A stretch of DNA of 64,000 nucleotides from Emcibacter sp. (GTDB lineage: Bacteria > Pseudomonadota > Alphaproteobacteria > Sphingomonadales > Emcibacteraceae): NCBI GenBank assembly GCA_021741205.1, contig JAIOYI010000001.1, positions 124,001-188,000 on the forward strand. The letters are read 5' to 3'. Below the pieces are notes generated by a model that was not told the DNA's origin, did no database searches, and saw only the letters and a list, made by a program, of their open reading frames with translations. The position numbers were made by a program, and so were the translations under genes. Of the stretch, positions 10,373-19,713 are shown in pieces (within the stretch, counting starts at the first letter, position 1; every line of letters starts with the position of its first letter).

Positions 10373-11359
10373 ATGATTGATCAAAATAGCGACCCCTCGA
10401 ACGAGGCAAAAACAGACGATGAAACTACCCCAAAAGGCGAGCGTATTGCTAAAATGCTGGCGCGGGCGGGAGTGGGTTCTCGCCGTGCCGTGGAACGCAT
10501 GATCGAGGCTGGCATGGTTAAGCAAAATGATAAAGTCATCACAACGCCCGCAACCCTGATTTCATCGGTTGAGGGAATTACCGTTGATGGCATGGTTGTC
10601 AAACCACCAGAGCCAAGCAAAATATGGAAATACCATAAACCAGCGGGGCGGGTGACCACCTATTATGACCCCGAGGGACGACCAACGGTCTTTGAAGCCA
10701 TGCCGAGCAATATGCCACGTGTTCTTGCGGTCGGACGGCTTGATCTGAACACAGAGGGGCTTCTGCTTCTCACCAATGATGGTGAACTGGCCCGTTGGCT
10801 GGAACTGCCGTCAACGGGATGGCTAAGGACCTATAAAGTGCGCTGTCATGGTTATTTTGATCGGGAAAAGGTTGATCAGATAAGGAAGGGTATAACCATC
10901 GAGGGCGTAAAATACCGAGGTGTACGAATAAATATTAACGAAAATCGGGAAAAATCCAATATCTGGCTTACCATTGGCATCAAAGAAGGCAAAAATCGTG
11001 AAGTCCGCAAATTGCTTGAATATACTGGGCTGCAGGTTACTCGCCTCATCAGATTATCTTACGGCCCCTTTGAACTTGATCAGATGGCAAGAGGTGACGT
11101 TTCAGAAGTGAAGCTCAAGGATATGAAAGTTTTTTGTGCAGATTACTTTAAAGATCACGCCGCGGATCTTGATAATGGGTCTGAACTTGAAACCGATAAG
11201 TCAAAGTCAAAATCACGGACGGGTTGGGCAAAATCAAAACCTAAAACCAACCAGAGACGGATCAACAAAAAAAGAAATGACCCAAAAAGAAAAGCGGAGA
11301 AAGCACTCTCTTCTCCAAAATCCGCTAAACCAACTGAAAAATTTAATGGCAAAAAATGA
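10373..11359 (+). CDS. rluB: RluB/RsuA-family 23S rRNA pseudouridine synthase
   Basis: A 328-residue pseudouridine synthase. An S4 RNA-binding domain spans about residues 25-75 (ERIAKMLARAGVGSRRAVE). The catalytic domain carries the family II motif GRLDLNTEGLLLLTNDG, where the aspartate of RLD is the nucleophile, plus LTIGIKEGKNREVRK. After residue 250 comes a lysine-, serine- and asparagine-rich basic tail of roughly 75 residues, probably disordered and RNA-binding, as often seen in alphaproteobacterial members. The stop overlaps the rsmD start by four bases (ATGA), forming an rRNA-modification operon. Assignment to position 2605 in 23S rRNA (RluB) rather than another RsuA-type target is by similarity only. 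Confidence 0.9.
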   Translation: MIDQNSDPSNEAKTDDETTPKGERIAKMLARAGVGSRRAVERMIEAGMVKQNDKVITTPATLISSVEGITVDGMVVKPPEPSKIWKYHKPAGRVTTYYDPEGRPTVFEAMPSNMPRVLAVGRLDLNTEGLLLLTNDGELARWLELPSTGWLRTYKVRCHGYFDREKVDQIRKGITIEGVKYRGVRININENREKSNIWLTIGIKEGKNREVRKLLEYTGLQVTRLIRLSYGPFELDQMARGDVSEVKLKDMKVFCADYFKDHAADLDNGSELETDKSKSKSRTGWAKSKPKTNQRRINKKRNDPKRKAEKALSSPKSAKPTEKFNGKK

Positions 11360-11898
11360 GAATTATTGGTGGTGAATTTAGAGGGCGCAAACTTTTTTCG
11401 CCCCCCAATGAAGAAATCAGACCAACCACAGATCGGATGCGTGAAACAATTTTTAATATCTTGAGCCATTCCACCCGTGGTTTTCAGAATGCAAATGTGC
11501 TGGATGTTTTCGCGGGCACTGGGGCCTTAGGGCTTGAATCTCTTTCCCGTGGGGCTCATCACGCAACCTTTTTTGACAAAAACGCAAAATCCCTACAGCT
11601 TGTTAAAAAAAATATTGCCTTACTTAAGCTCGAGGATAAAACGACGCTAAAATCTGTTACAGCGCCCCTATTCCCCCCCACCAAGATGACTTATGATTTT
11701 ATTTTTATCGACCCACCCTACAACCTTAACGTTTATTCAGAATCAATGAGTAAATTAGAGAACATGGGTTACATTGCACAAGATTGTGTGATAATTATTG
11801 AATGTCTTACATCTATCACAATAGAAATAAACAATAAATACTCATTAATAAATAAAAAAACATTTGGTAATTCCTGTGTTTTTATTTATAAATATTAA
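11356..11898 (+). CDS. rsmD: 16S rRNA (guanine966-N2)-methyltransferase
   Basis: A 180-residue SAM-dependent methyltransferase of the RsmD family. It opens with the typical MRIIGGEFRGRKL, followed by RPTTDRMRETIFNIL, the SAM-binding motif VLDVFAGTGALGLESLSRGA and the catalytic motif FIDPPYNLN. The C-terminal third, from about residue 130, becomes much more AT-rich and asparagine/isoleucine-rich than the rest, but the frame stays intact to TAA. It overlaps rluB by four bases. The following 108 bases are very AT-rich and hold the promoter of the next small gene. Confidence 0.94.
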   Translation: MRIIGGEFRGRKLFSPPNEEIRPTTDRMRETIFNILSHSTRGFQNANVLDVFAGTGALGLESLSRGAHHATFFDKNAKSLQLVKKNIALLKLEDKTTLKSVTAPLFPPTKMTYDFIFIDPPYNLNVYSESMSKLENMGYIAQDCVIIIECLTSITIEINNKYSLINKKTFGNSCVFIYKY

Positions 11899-12006
11899 TA
11901 TATATACAATTTATACTTTTAATTAATATTTTATTCACTATATTATTGTTATCTAATCTTGTTTGTAGGGCTTAACAAAACATTATTTACAATAAGGGAG
12001 ATTATA

Positions 12007-12207
12007 ATGAATAAAGTAGTCGCTGATTATAATGCCAATCAATATACCGCAGATACCCAATATGAATATGAGGGCATCATAAATGCCCTTCGTTATATTT
12101 GTCAGGAAACCGAAAGTGCGAGACTTGATCTTGTTTGTCTTCACCTTAATATCGCCATTGAAGAATTAAAGGAATATCAACAGCCCTTAGCCAAAACAGG
12201 ATCCTAA
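12007..12207 (+). CDS. Small acidic unknown protein, 66 residues
   Basis: A 66-residue protein starting at ATG 12007, chosen because AAGGGAG at 11994-12000 is an excellent ribosome binding site; an in-frame TTG at 11959 has none. The middle reads as one long helix (YEGIINALRYICQETES followed by LDLVCLHLNIAIEELKEY). No signal peptide, membrane segment or known motif is seen, and I do not recognise the family. It stands alone behind a long AT-rich leader, convergent with mutL, whose stop lies six bases away. The strong ribosome binding site makes it likely to be a real, well translated gene. Confidence 0.72.
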   Translation: MNKVVADYNANQYTADTQYEYEGIINALRYICQETESARLDLVCLHLNIAIEELKEYQQPLAKTGS

Positions 12208-12212
12208 ATATT

Positions 12213-14063
12213 TTACCGACGGCCAAATAATTTTTCTATATCGGATAGTTTTAATTCCACATAGGTTGGTCGCCCATGATTGCATTGGCCAGAATGAGGA
12301 GTCTGCTCCATTTTGCGTAAAAGTGCGTTCATTTCCATGACCGTAAGCCGCCGACCAGCACGAACGCTGCCGTGGCAAGCCATAGTGGAGCAAACCGACT
12401 CTAATTTTTCTTTCAAGGATAAGGCCTGATCCAGTTCAACGAGTTCATCAGCTAAATCCCGAACCAATCCCTTGACGTCCATATCGCCGAGCAAGGCGGG
12501 AACGTCTCTTACCACCACGGCCGTCTCACCAAAGGATTCAAGATATAGCCCCATATCACTTAACTCATCAGCCCGCATGATCAAACGATGAACAGCATTC
12601 TGATCAAGTTCGACCACCTCAGGAATAAGCAGAGCCTGTGTCGGAACTTTATTGTCTATAAGATGTTTTTTCATATCTTCATAAACAAGCCGTTCATGGG
12701 CGGCATGCTGATCAACAATGATAAAACCGTCCTTGGTCTCGGCAATAATATAGGTTTCATGAAGCTGCCCCCGTGCCGCCCCTAGGGGGTGATCAATCAA
12801 AGATTTCTCAGCGGGTTCATCGTCCAATATTTCCTCTACACGGCCCACGGGCGGTAAAATTTCTTGAGCAAGGGACTGTTGGAAATCAAAGCCCCTACCA
12901 CCAAATTTCTGGTCACCAAATCCTCTATTCTTAGGATAATTTTGGGTTGAGGCAGGATAATATTGTGGCGTTAAGGGAGCTTGCCTCTCTGTCTGAAATG
13001 CGCCAAGGGCAGACTGCGCCACACTGGTGGAGGCACGGTGCCCTGCCTCTGTCAAAGCTCTTTTTAACGACCCCACAATAAGCCCCCTGACTAGTCCGCT
13101 ATCTCGGAACCGTACCTCGGCCTTGGCGGGATGAACATTCACGTCAACCATAGAGGTTGGGACATCAAGAAACAAAGCCAATACGGGGTGCCTGTCCCGT
13201 GCGAGATAATCCATATAGGCTCCCCGAACAGCCCCCGTAAGCAGCTTATCCTTCACAGGGCGTCCATTGACAAAAAGATACTGAAACTGGGCATTTCCCC
13301 GATTATAAGTCGGCAGTCCCGCATAGCCTGTAAGTCTGATAAATTCTTCCTTTTCCGTACCATCCATTGCTCTTGTCACGTCAAGGGTAAGCGCATTTTC
13401 CCCGAATTCATGCCCCAAAATAGTCGACAGTCGCAAAAGGCGAGCATCAATCAATTCTCCCTGTGCCGCCGACACTCTAAAGGCTTTGCGTTCACCGTCC
13501 ATGAGCGAGAAGCTTACCATGGGGTAGGCCATAGCAAGGCGCTTTATCACATCCAACGCATAATTAAATTCGGTACGTTCCGTCTTTAAGAATTTCAACC
13601 GTGCGGGTGTTGCATAAAATAAATCCCGCACCTCCACCTTGGTTCCCTGATTGAGGGCGGCGGGTTTCAGATCATATTTTTTCCCACCCTCAATGTCTAT
13701 CTTCCAAGCATCGTCACTATTTTTTGCCTTACTTGTCATGGAAAATCGACTAACAGACGCAATAGAAGGCAAGGCCTCACCCCGAAAGCCCATGCTATTT
13801 ATCGCCGTCAAGTCGTCTTCTTGTAATTTTGATGTGGCATGACGTTCCACTGCGAGTTCCAATTCCGATCCTGACATGCCAAAACCATCATCACTGACCG
13901 AAATCAATTTCCGTCCACCATCAATCATAACAATATGAATATTGTGCGCCCCAGCATCAATAGCGTTTTCCACAAGCTCTTTTACAGCACTTGCAGGGCG
14001 TTCTATAACCTCGCCTGCGGCAATTTGATTAATGGTGTTTTCTGACAGTCGTCTGATAATCAA
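12213..14063 (-). CDS. mutL: DNA mismatch repair protein MutL
   Basis: A 616-residue GHKL ATPase of mismatch repair. The N-terminal ATPase shows [16 protein letters not shown] and [10 protein letters not shown] motifs. The C-terminal domain has [12 protein letters not shown], the metal-binding motif of MutL proteins with intrinsic nicking activity, plus ACHGSVRAG and a CNHGRPT motif (CPHGRP in most). An endonucleolytic, MutH-independent system is therefore expected. I place the start at TTG 14063: GGAG sits seven bases upstream on the minus strand, and the resulting N-terminus aligns residue for residue with E. coli MutL up to QIAAGE. The ATG at 14084 would add seven non-family residues. MutS is not in the window. 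Confidence 0.93.
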   Translation of the reverse strand: MIIRRLSENTINQIAAGEVIERPASAVKELVENAIDAGAHNIHIVMIDGGRKLISVSDDGFGMSGSELELAVERHATSKLQEDDLTAINSMGFRGEALPSIASVSRFSMTSKAKNSDDAWKIDIEGGKKYDLKPAALNQGTKVEVRDLFYATPARLKFLKTERTEFNYALDVIKRLAMAYPMVSFSLMDGERKAFRVSAAQGELIDARLLRLSTILGHEFGENALTLDVTRAMDGTEKEEFIRLTGYAGLPTYNRGNAQFQYLFVNGRPVKDKLLTGAVRGAYMDYLARDRHPVLALFLDVPTSMVDVNVHPAKAEVRFRDSGLVRGLIVGSLKRALTEAGHRASTSVAQSALGAFQTERQAPLTPQYYPASTQNYPKNRGFGDQKFGGRGFDFQQSLAQEILPPVGRVEEILDDEPAEKSLIDHPLGAARGQLHETYIIAETKDGFIIVDQHAAHERLVYEDMKKHLIDNKVPTQALLIPEVVELDQNAVHRLIMRADELSDMGLYLESFGETAVVVRDVPALLGDMDVKGLVRDLADELVELDQALSLKEKLESVCSTMACHGSVRAGRRLTVMEMNALLRKMEQTPHSGQCNHGRPTYVELKLSDIEKLFGRR

Positions 14064-14184
14064 ACCTAATCTCCAAAATGACATAATATTGTCATGAGAC
14101 TAGCCTATTTTTACCATAGTGTGAACAAAATCCCCTTTAATAATGGGATTACGATAACATGAACGACAAAGGTGGGAAGATAAT

Positions 14185-14349
14185 ATGATGAGAATTTTAA
14201 ACGGAATATTTTTTGGAGCAGGTCTTGGGCTTATTACAATGGCAATGGGGAAAATGGCTGATGGTTATACATCATCAGCCTATATCGTCGGTACTATTTT
14301 AATTATCGCTGCCATAGGCAGTTTAATGTTTACAGAACGCCAAACATAG
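14185..14349 (+). CDS. 54-residue two-helix membrane protein
   Basis: A short frame too small for most gene callers: 54 residues from ATG 14185 to TAG 14349, with GGTGGGA about seven bases upstream. It begins MMRILNGIFFGAGLGLITMA, then a short polar loop with GKMADGYTSS, then a second hydrophobic stretch (AYIVGTILIIAAIGSLMF) and a basic end. This is the shape of a small inner-membrane hairpin protein. I do not recognise the family. It is divergent from mutL and convergent with the DUF3035 lipoprotein gene, whose end lies four bases away. The clean membrane topology and ribosome binding site support coding. Confidence 0.6.
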   Translation: MMRILNGIFFGAGLGLITMAMGKMADGYTSSAYIVGTILIIAAIGSLMFTERQT

Positions 14350-14353
14350 AGCG

Positions 14354-14581
14354 TTAATTGTCCCCATCCCCGAACAAAGCCTTTTTCGCAATTTCTTGCG
14401 GTGTGTAGGCATTACTCAGATCGTTTTCATCACCAGGTGGACTCAAATGATAATCTGGCGGCACAATGAGAGGTGGGTTTTTCAGCACACTAAATTCATC
14501 GGGCCCACCCATCTTAGAACAAGCAGGAAGTATCGCAATAATAGCGACAATCACACCCGTTAATAATAACTTATTTTGCAC
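14354..14581 (-). CDS. DUF3035-type lipoprotein
   Basis: A 75-residue lipoprotein with a hydrophobic leader ending in a lipobox (ILPAC) and a proline-rich mature part containing LKNPPLIVPPDYHLSPPG, characteristic of the DUF3035 family; some alphaproteobacterial members are linked to the BAM complex (BamF), which I recall only tentatively. The GTG at 14581 is taken as start because AAGAAGGA lies eight bases upstream on the minus strand and it gives a standard lipoprotein leader; the ATG at 14614 would add eleven polar residues before the signal. It follows lspA, the signal peptidase that would process it, by about 47 bases, an arrangement conserved in alphaproteobacteria. Confidence 0.8.
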   Translation of the reverse strand: MQNKLLLTGVIVAIIAILPACSKMGGPDEFSVLKNPPLIVPPDYHLSPPGDENDLSNAYTPQEIAKKALFGDGDN

Positions 14582-14628
14582 TAAAAAATTCCTTCTTTTA
14601 CCGTAAATGACCAATACAACATTCTATG

Positions 14629-15120
14629 CTATTGTTTTTTGGTGCTTGTACCAAAAAAACTGTCCCATATTAACAGGCCTGCGCCTATGGTTATACAACT
14701 ATCTGCTACATTGAATATAGCAAATGACCAATCGCCTACATAAAAATGTAAAAAATCAGCCACATAACCAAAAAGGGTTCGATCATAAATATTACCAATC
14801 GCCCCGCCTATAACCAAACCAATCGCAACAGCTTGCAGCCTAGTTTGCACATTTTTAAGCCAAATGCCAAGCCCAATTACGATCAATATAGTCACAACAA
14901 CCAAGACCCACCGGCCAAAATCACTTTCAGCACTGAGCAGGCTAAAACTTATTCCCTTATTCTCTGCCCATTGTAAATTAAATATGGGCAAAATTTTGAC
15001 CATTTGAATTTTAGGCAGCTCCAGCATATCCATGATCCACCATTTGCTGATCCGATCAAGGAAAAGAGCCCCCAAAGCAATCATTAAACCCAGACGAGAA
15101 TTTGCACTGAGCTTATCCAT
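14629..15120 (-). CDS. lspA: Lipoprotein signal peptidase
   Basis: A 163-residue inner-membrane aspartyl protease that cleaves prolipoproteins after diacylglyceryl transfer. Four membrane helices are apparent. Both catalytic aspartate regions are intact: GGAIGNIYDR followed by VADFLHF, and FAIFNVADSCITIG. The gene begins three bases after ileS ends, so it is translated from the ileS message, the usual arrangement. The downstream DUF3035 lipoprotein is a natural substrate. Confidence 0.96.
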   Translation of the reverse strand: MDKLSANSRLGLMIALGALFLDRISKWWIMDMLELPKIQMVKILPIFNLQWAENKGISFSLLSAESDFGRWVLVVVTILIVIGLGIWLKNVQTRLQAVAIGLVIGGAIGNIYDRTLFGYVADFLHFYVGDWSFAIFNVADSCITIGAGLLIWDSFFGTSTKKQ

Positions 15121-15123
15121 GCC

Positions 15124-17937
15124 TTAACGGGCCTCCTCAACCGCATCAACACAGCGCGGGCAAATATCATCATGTCCAGCGATGCTGCCAACGGTGGGCA
15201 AGACCTGCCAGCAACGTTCGCATTTGTGACCGTCTGCCAAGAGACTGATCACAGCCACATCTTTCACATCTTCATGATGGAAGGCACCCTCTGGTCCATT
15301 ACCCACGATGAGTTCCGCTGATGAAGTAATGGAAAGCTCCGCAAGATCAACATCATGCAGTGCATCAGAATAAGAAGCATCCTTAACATAAACCATCACA
15401 TGCCCCTGAAGGGATGATCCGATACGTTTTTCACGTCTTTCCACTTCTAAGGCACCTGTGACAACGCGCCGCAAATTTTTAACCTTTTCCCATTTTTTGG
15501 CCAATTTGTCATCTCGCCACGGGGTTGCGATAGGATGGAAAGTTTGCAAATGGATGCTATCATTGTCATCTGGGAAGCGAGATTGCCAAATTTCTTCGGC
15601 CGTAAACACCAAAATAGGCGCCATCATCTTGGTCAGGACATAAAAAATCTGATCGAGAACCGTGCGGGCGGCTCTTCTGCGGATACTGGATTTTGCGTCG
15701 CAGTATAGACAATCCTTGCGAATATCGAAATAAAAGGCACTCAGATCCACCGTGCAGAAATTATAAAGCGCAGTATAAATACGGCTAAAATTAAAATCCG
15801 CAATGCCTTGTTTATTAATTTGATCCAACTCATACAGTCTGTGCAGAATATAACGGTCCAATTCTGGCATCTCGGATAAAGGCAATTTCTCTTCTTCGTC
15901 AAAGTCCTTAATATTGCCAAGCAGAAACCGCATGGTATTGCGGATTTTCCGATAAGCCTCAACTTGCCCCTGAATGATATTATTGCCTATACGGTGGTCA
16001 TTCATATAATCGGTTGATGTCACCCAAAGCCGTAATATATCCGCCCCAAATTGTTCAATAATTTTTTGAGGGGCAATCACATTACCCAAAGATTTTGACA
16101 TTTTTTTACCCTTATCATCAAGGGTAAAACCATGAGTCAGTACATTTTTATAAGGTGCATGCCCCCGTGTGCCACAAGATTCAAGCAAAGATGACTGGAA
16201 CCATCCCCGATGTTGATCAGTACCCTCCACATAAAGATCCGCAGGCGCATGCAGCTCCGCACGCTTTTCCAAAACAAAGGCATGGGTCGAACCGCTATCA
16301 AACCAAACGTCCAGAATATCCTCGACCTTCTCATAATCCGTGGCCTCATAAACATCGCCCAAGAAATAGGCAGCGTCATGGGCATACCACGCATCCGCAC
16401 CCTCTGCCTCAACGGCGGTCGCAATACGGTCATTCACCGCATCATCTTTGAGCAACGCACCCGTTTCTTTATGCACAAATACCGTGATCGGCACACCCCA
16501 AGCACGTTGCCGTGACAAAAGCCAATCGGGACGGCCTGCGACCATGCTGTTGATGCGGTTTTTACTGCTTTCTGGAACCCATCGGACTTTTTCAATCTCG
16601 GATATAGCACAGGCCCGAAGACCATTTTCTTCCATGGAAATGAACCATTGAGGCGTATTGCGGAAAATCAAAGGTGCCTTAGACCGCCAGCTATGGGGGT
16701 AGCTATGGGTAATAAGATCACGAGCAAAAAGTGCATCTTTCTTTTCTAGCTCTTCACAAACAAGGTCGTGCACCTTGTAAACATGCTCGCCCGCAAATAA
16801 GGGAACCGTCTCATAATAAAAACCGCCATCATCAACCGTAAAGGGAGCGGCAAGTCCAAAAGTCTTACCCACTTCAAAGTCTTCCTGACCATGACTTGGT
16901 GCAATATGGACATAGCCCGTTCCGGCCTCGGTGGTGACATGAAAACCTTCGACCACAGGCACATCAAAATCATACCCACTGTCATGCCATGGGTGATGTG
17001 CTATCGTTCCCTTAAGATCAACCCCCTTAAAGCGGGATATTTCCCGAATTTCGGTAATTCCAGCCCGTGCCATAAAGGCAGGTTTTAAGACCTCGCATGT
17101 GGAAATTTTAGTACCAACCGCCACACGGCTTCCGTCCGAAACAGCACTCACCTCAAACAGCACATAATCAATATCCTTGCCATAAGCAATGCCACGGTTA
17201 CCAGGAATAGTCCAAGGTGTCGTTGTCCAGATGACAATTTTTGCCCCTGGTAAATCGGCAATGGAAGAATTCACCACCGTAAAGCCCACATCGATCATAT
17301 GAGAGGTATGATCCTGATATTCTATTTCCGCCTCGGCAAGAGCGGTTTTTTCCACCACAGACCACATGATAGGTTTTGATCCACGGTAAAGATCACCCTT
17401 CATCAAGAACTTTTGCAATTCCCGAACGATCTGAGCCTCACTCTCAAAATTCATGGTGAGGTAAGGCTTATCCCAATCTCCAAAAATACCAAGTCTTTTA
17501 AATTCTTCCCGCTGGACATCAATCCATTTTGCCGCAAAATTTCGGCATTCCTGACGAAATTCAACAGAATCAACCTCGTCCTTATTTTTACCGGATTTAC
17601 GATATTTTTCCTCAATCTTCCACTCAATCGGCAGACCATGACAATCCCAACCCGGAACATAAGGGGCATCCTTACCCGACATTTGTTGCGAACGGACAAT
17701 AATATCCTTCAGGGTTTTATTCATCGCATGACCAATATGAATATTACCATTGGCATAAGGAGGGCCATCATGCAGAATAAATTTATCGGGATTATCCTGC
17801 CCCTTTTGACGAAGCGTCTGATAAATATTCATATTTTCCCATTTAGAAAGCCATTCTGGCTCCCGTTTCGGCAAGCTGCCTTTCATGGGGAAATCTGTAC
17901 TGGGTAAGAATATTGTGGATCTATAATCTATGGTCAT
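15124..17937 (-). CDS. ileS: Isoleucine-tRNA ligase
   Basis: A 937-residue class I aminoacyl-tRNA synthetase. The HIGH motif appears as GNIHIGHAMNK near residue 70 and KMSKS as KKMSKSLGN near 600. A full editing domain lies between them (TTTPWTIPGNRGIAYG and TGYVHIAPSHGQEDFEVG, written here as TGYVHIAPSHGQEDF). The C-terminal zinc ribbon is present: CERCW and CPRC. The length matches bacterial IleS type 1. It heads ileS-lspA-DUF3035; the 106-base gap to ribF holds no clear promoter, so transcription from ribF may continue into it. Confidence 0.97.
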   Translation of the reverse strand: MTIDYRSTIFLPSTDFPMKGSLPKREPEWLSKWENMNIYQTLRQKGQDNPDKFILHDGPPYANGNIHIGHAMNKTLKDIIVRSQQMSGKDAPYVPGWDCHGLPIEWKIEEKYRKSGKNKDEVDSVEFRQECRNFAAKWIDVQREEFKRLGIFGDWDKPYLTMNFESEAQIVRELQKFLMKGDLYRGSKPIMWSVVEKTALAEAEIEYQDHTSHMIDVGFTVVNSSIADLPGAKIVIWTTTPWTIPGNRGIAYGKDIDYVLFEVSAVSDGSRVAVGTKISTCEVLKPAFMARAGITEIREISRFKGVDLKGTIAHHPWHDSGYDFDVPVVEGFHVTTEAGTGYVHIAPSHGQEDFEVGKTFGLAAPFTVDDGGFYYETVPLFAGEHVYKVHDLVCEELEKKDALFARDLITHSYPHSWRSKAPLIFRNTPQWFISMEENGLRACAISEIEKVRWVPESSKNRINSMVAGRPDWLLSRQRAWGVPITVFVHKETGALLKDDAVNDRIATAVEAEGADAWYAHDAAYFLGDVYEATDYEKVEDILDVWFDSGSTHAFVLEKRAELHAPADLYVEGTDQHRGWFQSSLLESCGTRGHAPYKNVLTHGFTLDDKGKKMSKSLGNVIAPQKIIEQFGADILRLWVTSTDYMNDHRIGNNIIQGQVEAYRKIRNTMRFLLGNIKDFDEEEKLPLSEMPELDRYILHRLYELDQINKQGIADFNFSRIYTALYNFCTVDLSAFYFDIRKDCLYCDAKSSIRRRAARTVLDQIFYVLTKMMAPILVFTAEEIWQSRFPDDNDSIHLQTFHPIATPWRDDKLAKKWEKVKNLRRVVTGALEVERREKRIGSSLQGHVMVYVKDASYSDALHDVDLAELSITSSAELIVGNGPEGAFHHEDVKDVAVISLLADGHKCERCWQVLPTVGSIAGHDDICPRCVDAVEEAR

Positions 17938-18043
17938 ATGATATCTTATAAATTAATGTAAATTAAGGGCAAAAAAACTGACACTTTGTAGCAATTGAAA
18001 GGCCATATTGTCGAGCGTTTTTATATGATTCTCGCGGTTTTGC

Positions 18044-19030
18044 CTAAAGATAATCCTCAAGACGTGGCATGGGTATAAAGGATTGCTGGTTTTTAGGCTC
18101 TTGCAACATTTTTTTTGCCGTACCACAATCCTTTTCAATCTGCCCTTTTAAGGCTTCAAAACCATCAAATTTCTGTTCTGCTCTAATAAAATCAACAAAT
18201 TCAACCTTAAGAGACAATTCATATATATCATGGTCAAAATCAAAAATATGCACCTCTAATACCAGATCTTCTTTGTTAAAGGTTGGTCTTTTTCCCACAT
18301 TGGCGACTCCATTCCACATGCCCTGAGCAGGACCCCTATCAATTAAAATGCGCACCGCATAAACGCCGAGTTTTGGTTTAATATAACCCGCCATCGACAG
18401 ATTGGCCGTCGGAAAATTGATGGTGCGTCCCCGTTTATCCCCATGCATGACATGCCCTTCCACATGCCACCAATGACCAAGCCGTTCTGCACTGCCCCTG
18501 ACGTCACCTGCTTTAAGGGCTTGACGAATATTGGAAGAGGAATAGATATGATCGCCTTCCATAATTTTTTCAACAATGCTAACCCCAAATTGTTCCCTAT
18601 GACCCATCTGTTGCAACAAGTTAGCCCCACCACCGCGCGCCTTGCCAAAACGATAGTCATAGCCCACAAAAACATGCAGCACCCCCATGCCTTCCAGAAG
18701 AATATCTATGACGAAATCCTGCGCCGCCATGCTAGAGAGTTTTTGATCAAAGGGCAGGACAAAAAGGTTATCCACGCCAAAATTTTCCATCAGATGTGCC
18801 TTTGTCCGAAAGGAAGTGAGGCGAAAATCTTCTTGGGTTGGATTAAAATAGCTTAAAGGGTGCGGTTCCAAGACCAGAACAGAAAGACTAACACGCATAT
18901 CTTTTGCCAATTTCCCAGCCCGAGCAATAACGGCTTGATGTCCTTTATGAAATCCGTCAAAATTTCCAAGAACAATGACGCTTCCCTTTACATCATCTGG
19001 AAGGTTTTCATAATGTCTGAAAATTTTCAT
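18044..19030 (-). CDS. ribF: Bifunctional riboflavin kinase/FAD synthetase
   Basis: A 328-residue enzyme that phosphorylates riboflavin to FMN and adenylylates FMN to FAD. The N-terminal nucleotidyltransferase domain has GNFDGFHKGHQAVI and the VGYDYRFGKARGG motif, followed by SSSNIRQALKAGDV. The C-terminal flavokinase domain has RGRTINFPTANL, GVYAVRILIDRG and ANVGKRPTFN, then VLEVHIFDFDHD. It lies upstream of ileS on the same strand, the widely conserved ribF-ileS-lspA order. Confidence 0.96.
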   Translation of the reverse strand: MKIFRHYENLPDDVKGSVIVLGNFDGFHKGHQAVIARAGKLAKDMRVSLSVLVLEPHPLSYFNPTQEDFRLTSFRTKAHLMENFGVDNLFVLPFDQKLSSMAAQDFVIDILLEGMGVLHVFVGYDYRFGKARGGGANLLQQMGHREQFGVSIVEKIMEGDHIYSSSNIRQALKAGDVRGSAERLGHWWHVEGHVMHGDKRGRTINFPTANLSMAGYIKPKLGVYAVRILIDRGPAQGMWNGVANVGKRPTFNKEDLVLEVHIFDFDHDIYELSLKVEFVDFIRAEQKFDGFEALKGQIEKDCGTAKKMLQEPKNQQSFIPMPRLEDYL

Positions 19031-19076
19031 AGATTTGTTTCACTCTTTGGAATTGACCTCGCTCATTGACACCGCC

Positions 19077-19508
19077 TCAGATTCTTTTTTCAGGCACCAT
19101 AAGTTGTGCTTCACCCATCAACACAATTTTATTGTTAACACTGCAATGACAGTCCAATGTCACAATATTTCTTTTTTCATTTAAATCTGTAATTGTTACC
19201 GTCGTTTCAACGGTATCTTTAATCTTAACGGGTGCCTTAAATTTCAAACTTTGAGAAAGATAAATACTACCCGCCCCAGGAAATTTTGTCCCAAAAATAG
19301 CCGATATATATCCCGCAGATATCATGCCATGGGCTATACGCTCACCAAAGATAGAATTTTTTGCATAACCATCATTCAGATGAATTGGGTTAATATCTTT
19401 TGTCACCTCAGAAAATTTTATAATATCTTCATCATACACAATATTTGTTGTTGTATAGGATTGACCAATCTTGAGATTTTTAAAACTCGCCTCTATAATA
19501 TCTGTCAT
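19077..19508 (-). CDS. MaoC-like (R)-specific enoyl-CoA hydratase
   Basis: A 143-residue single hotdog-fold protein of the MaoC dehydratase family. The hydratase signature is visible: FSEVTKDINPIHLNDGYA contains the catalytic Asp and His, and RIAHGMISAGYIS follows. Short stand-alone members such as PhaJ hydrate enoyl-CoA to (R)-3-hydroxyacyl-CoA, feeding polyhydroxyalkanoate synthesis or beta-oxidation. The substrate cannot be read from the sequence. It has its own promoter region shared with the divergent cheY gene and is separated from ribF by 46 bases. Confidence 0.87.
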   Translation of the reverse strand: MTDIIEASFKNLKIGQSYTTTNIVYDEDIIKFSEVTKDINPIHLNDGYAKNSIFGERIAHGMISAGYISAIFGTKFPGAGSIYLSQSLKFKAPVKIKDTVETTVTITDLNEKRNIVTLDCHCSVNNKIVLMGEAQLMVPEKRI

Positions 19509-19713
19509 TTCTGTACCCTAATTGTCATATTTATAATACAAAGTTATTCTGTGCCTAATACCTGCCATAAAATAAAGCAAATAAAAAATCATATAGTTAC
19601 CTTTGCATTAACCTTTTTTTTAAAAGATTAGTTTAAATTTTAAATAGTCGCCTGCAAAAGTGGATAACCACTATGCTTATATAAACATTATTAGTTAAAT
19701 AAATGAGAAAATT

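Noticed and set aside
13482-13493. GAACGCAAAGCC on the minus strand, resembling the GEMM riboswitch core
   Set aside because: It lies inside mutL coding sequence (GERKAF) and none of the other aptamer blocks surrounds it.
16137-16515. Several overlapping frames opposite or within ileS
   Set aside because: Shadows of ileS codon bias; compositions are implausible (His/Pro or Arg rich).
19604-19645. TTAA pairs upstream of cheY, as possible CtrA sites
   Set aside because: Spacings are eight and three bases rather than the TTAA-N7-TTAA consensus, in a generally AT-rich leader.
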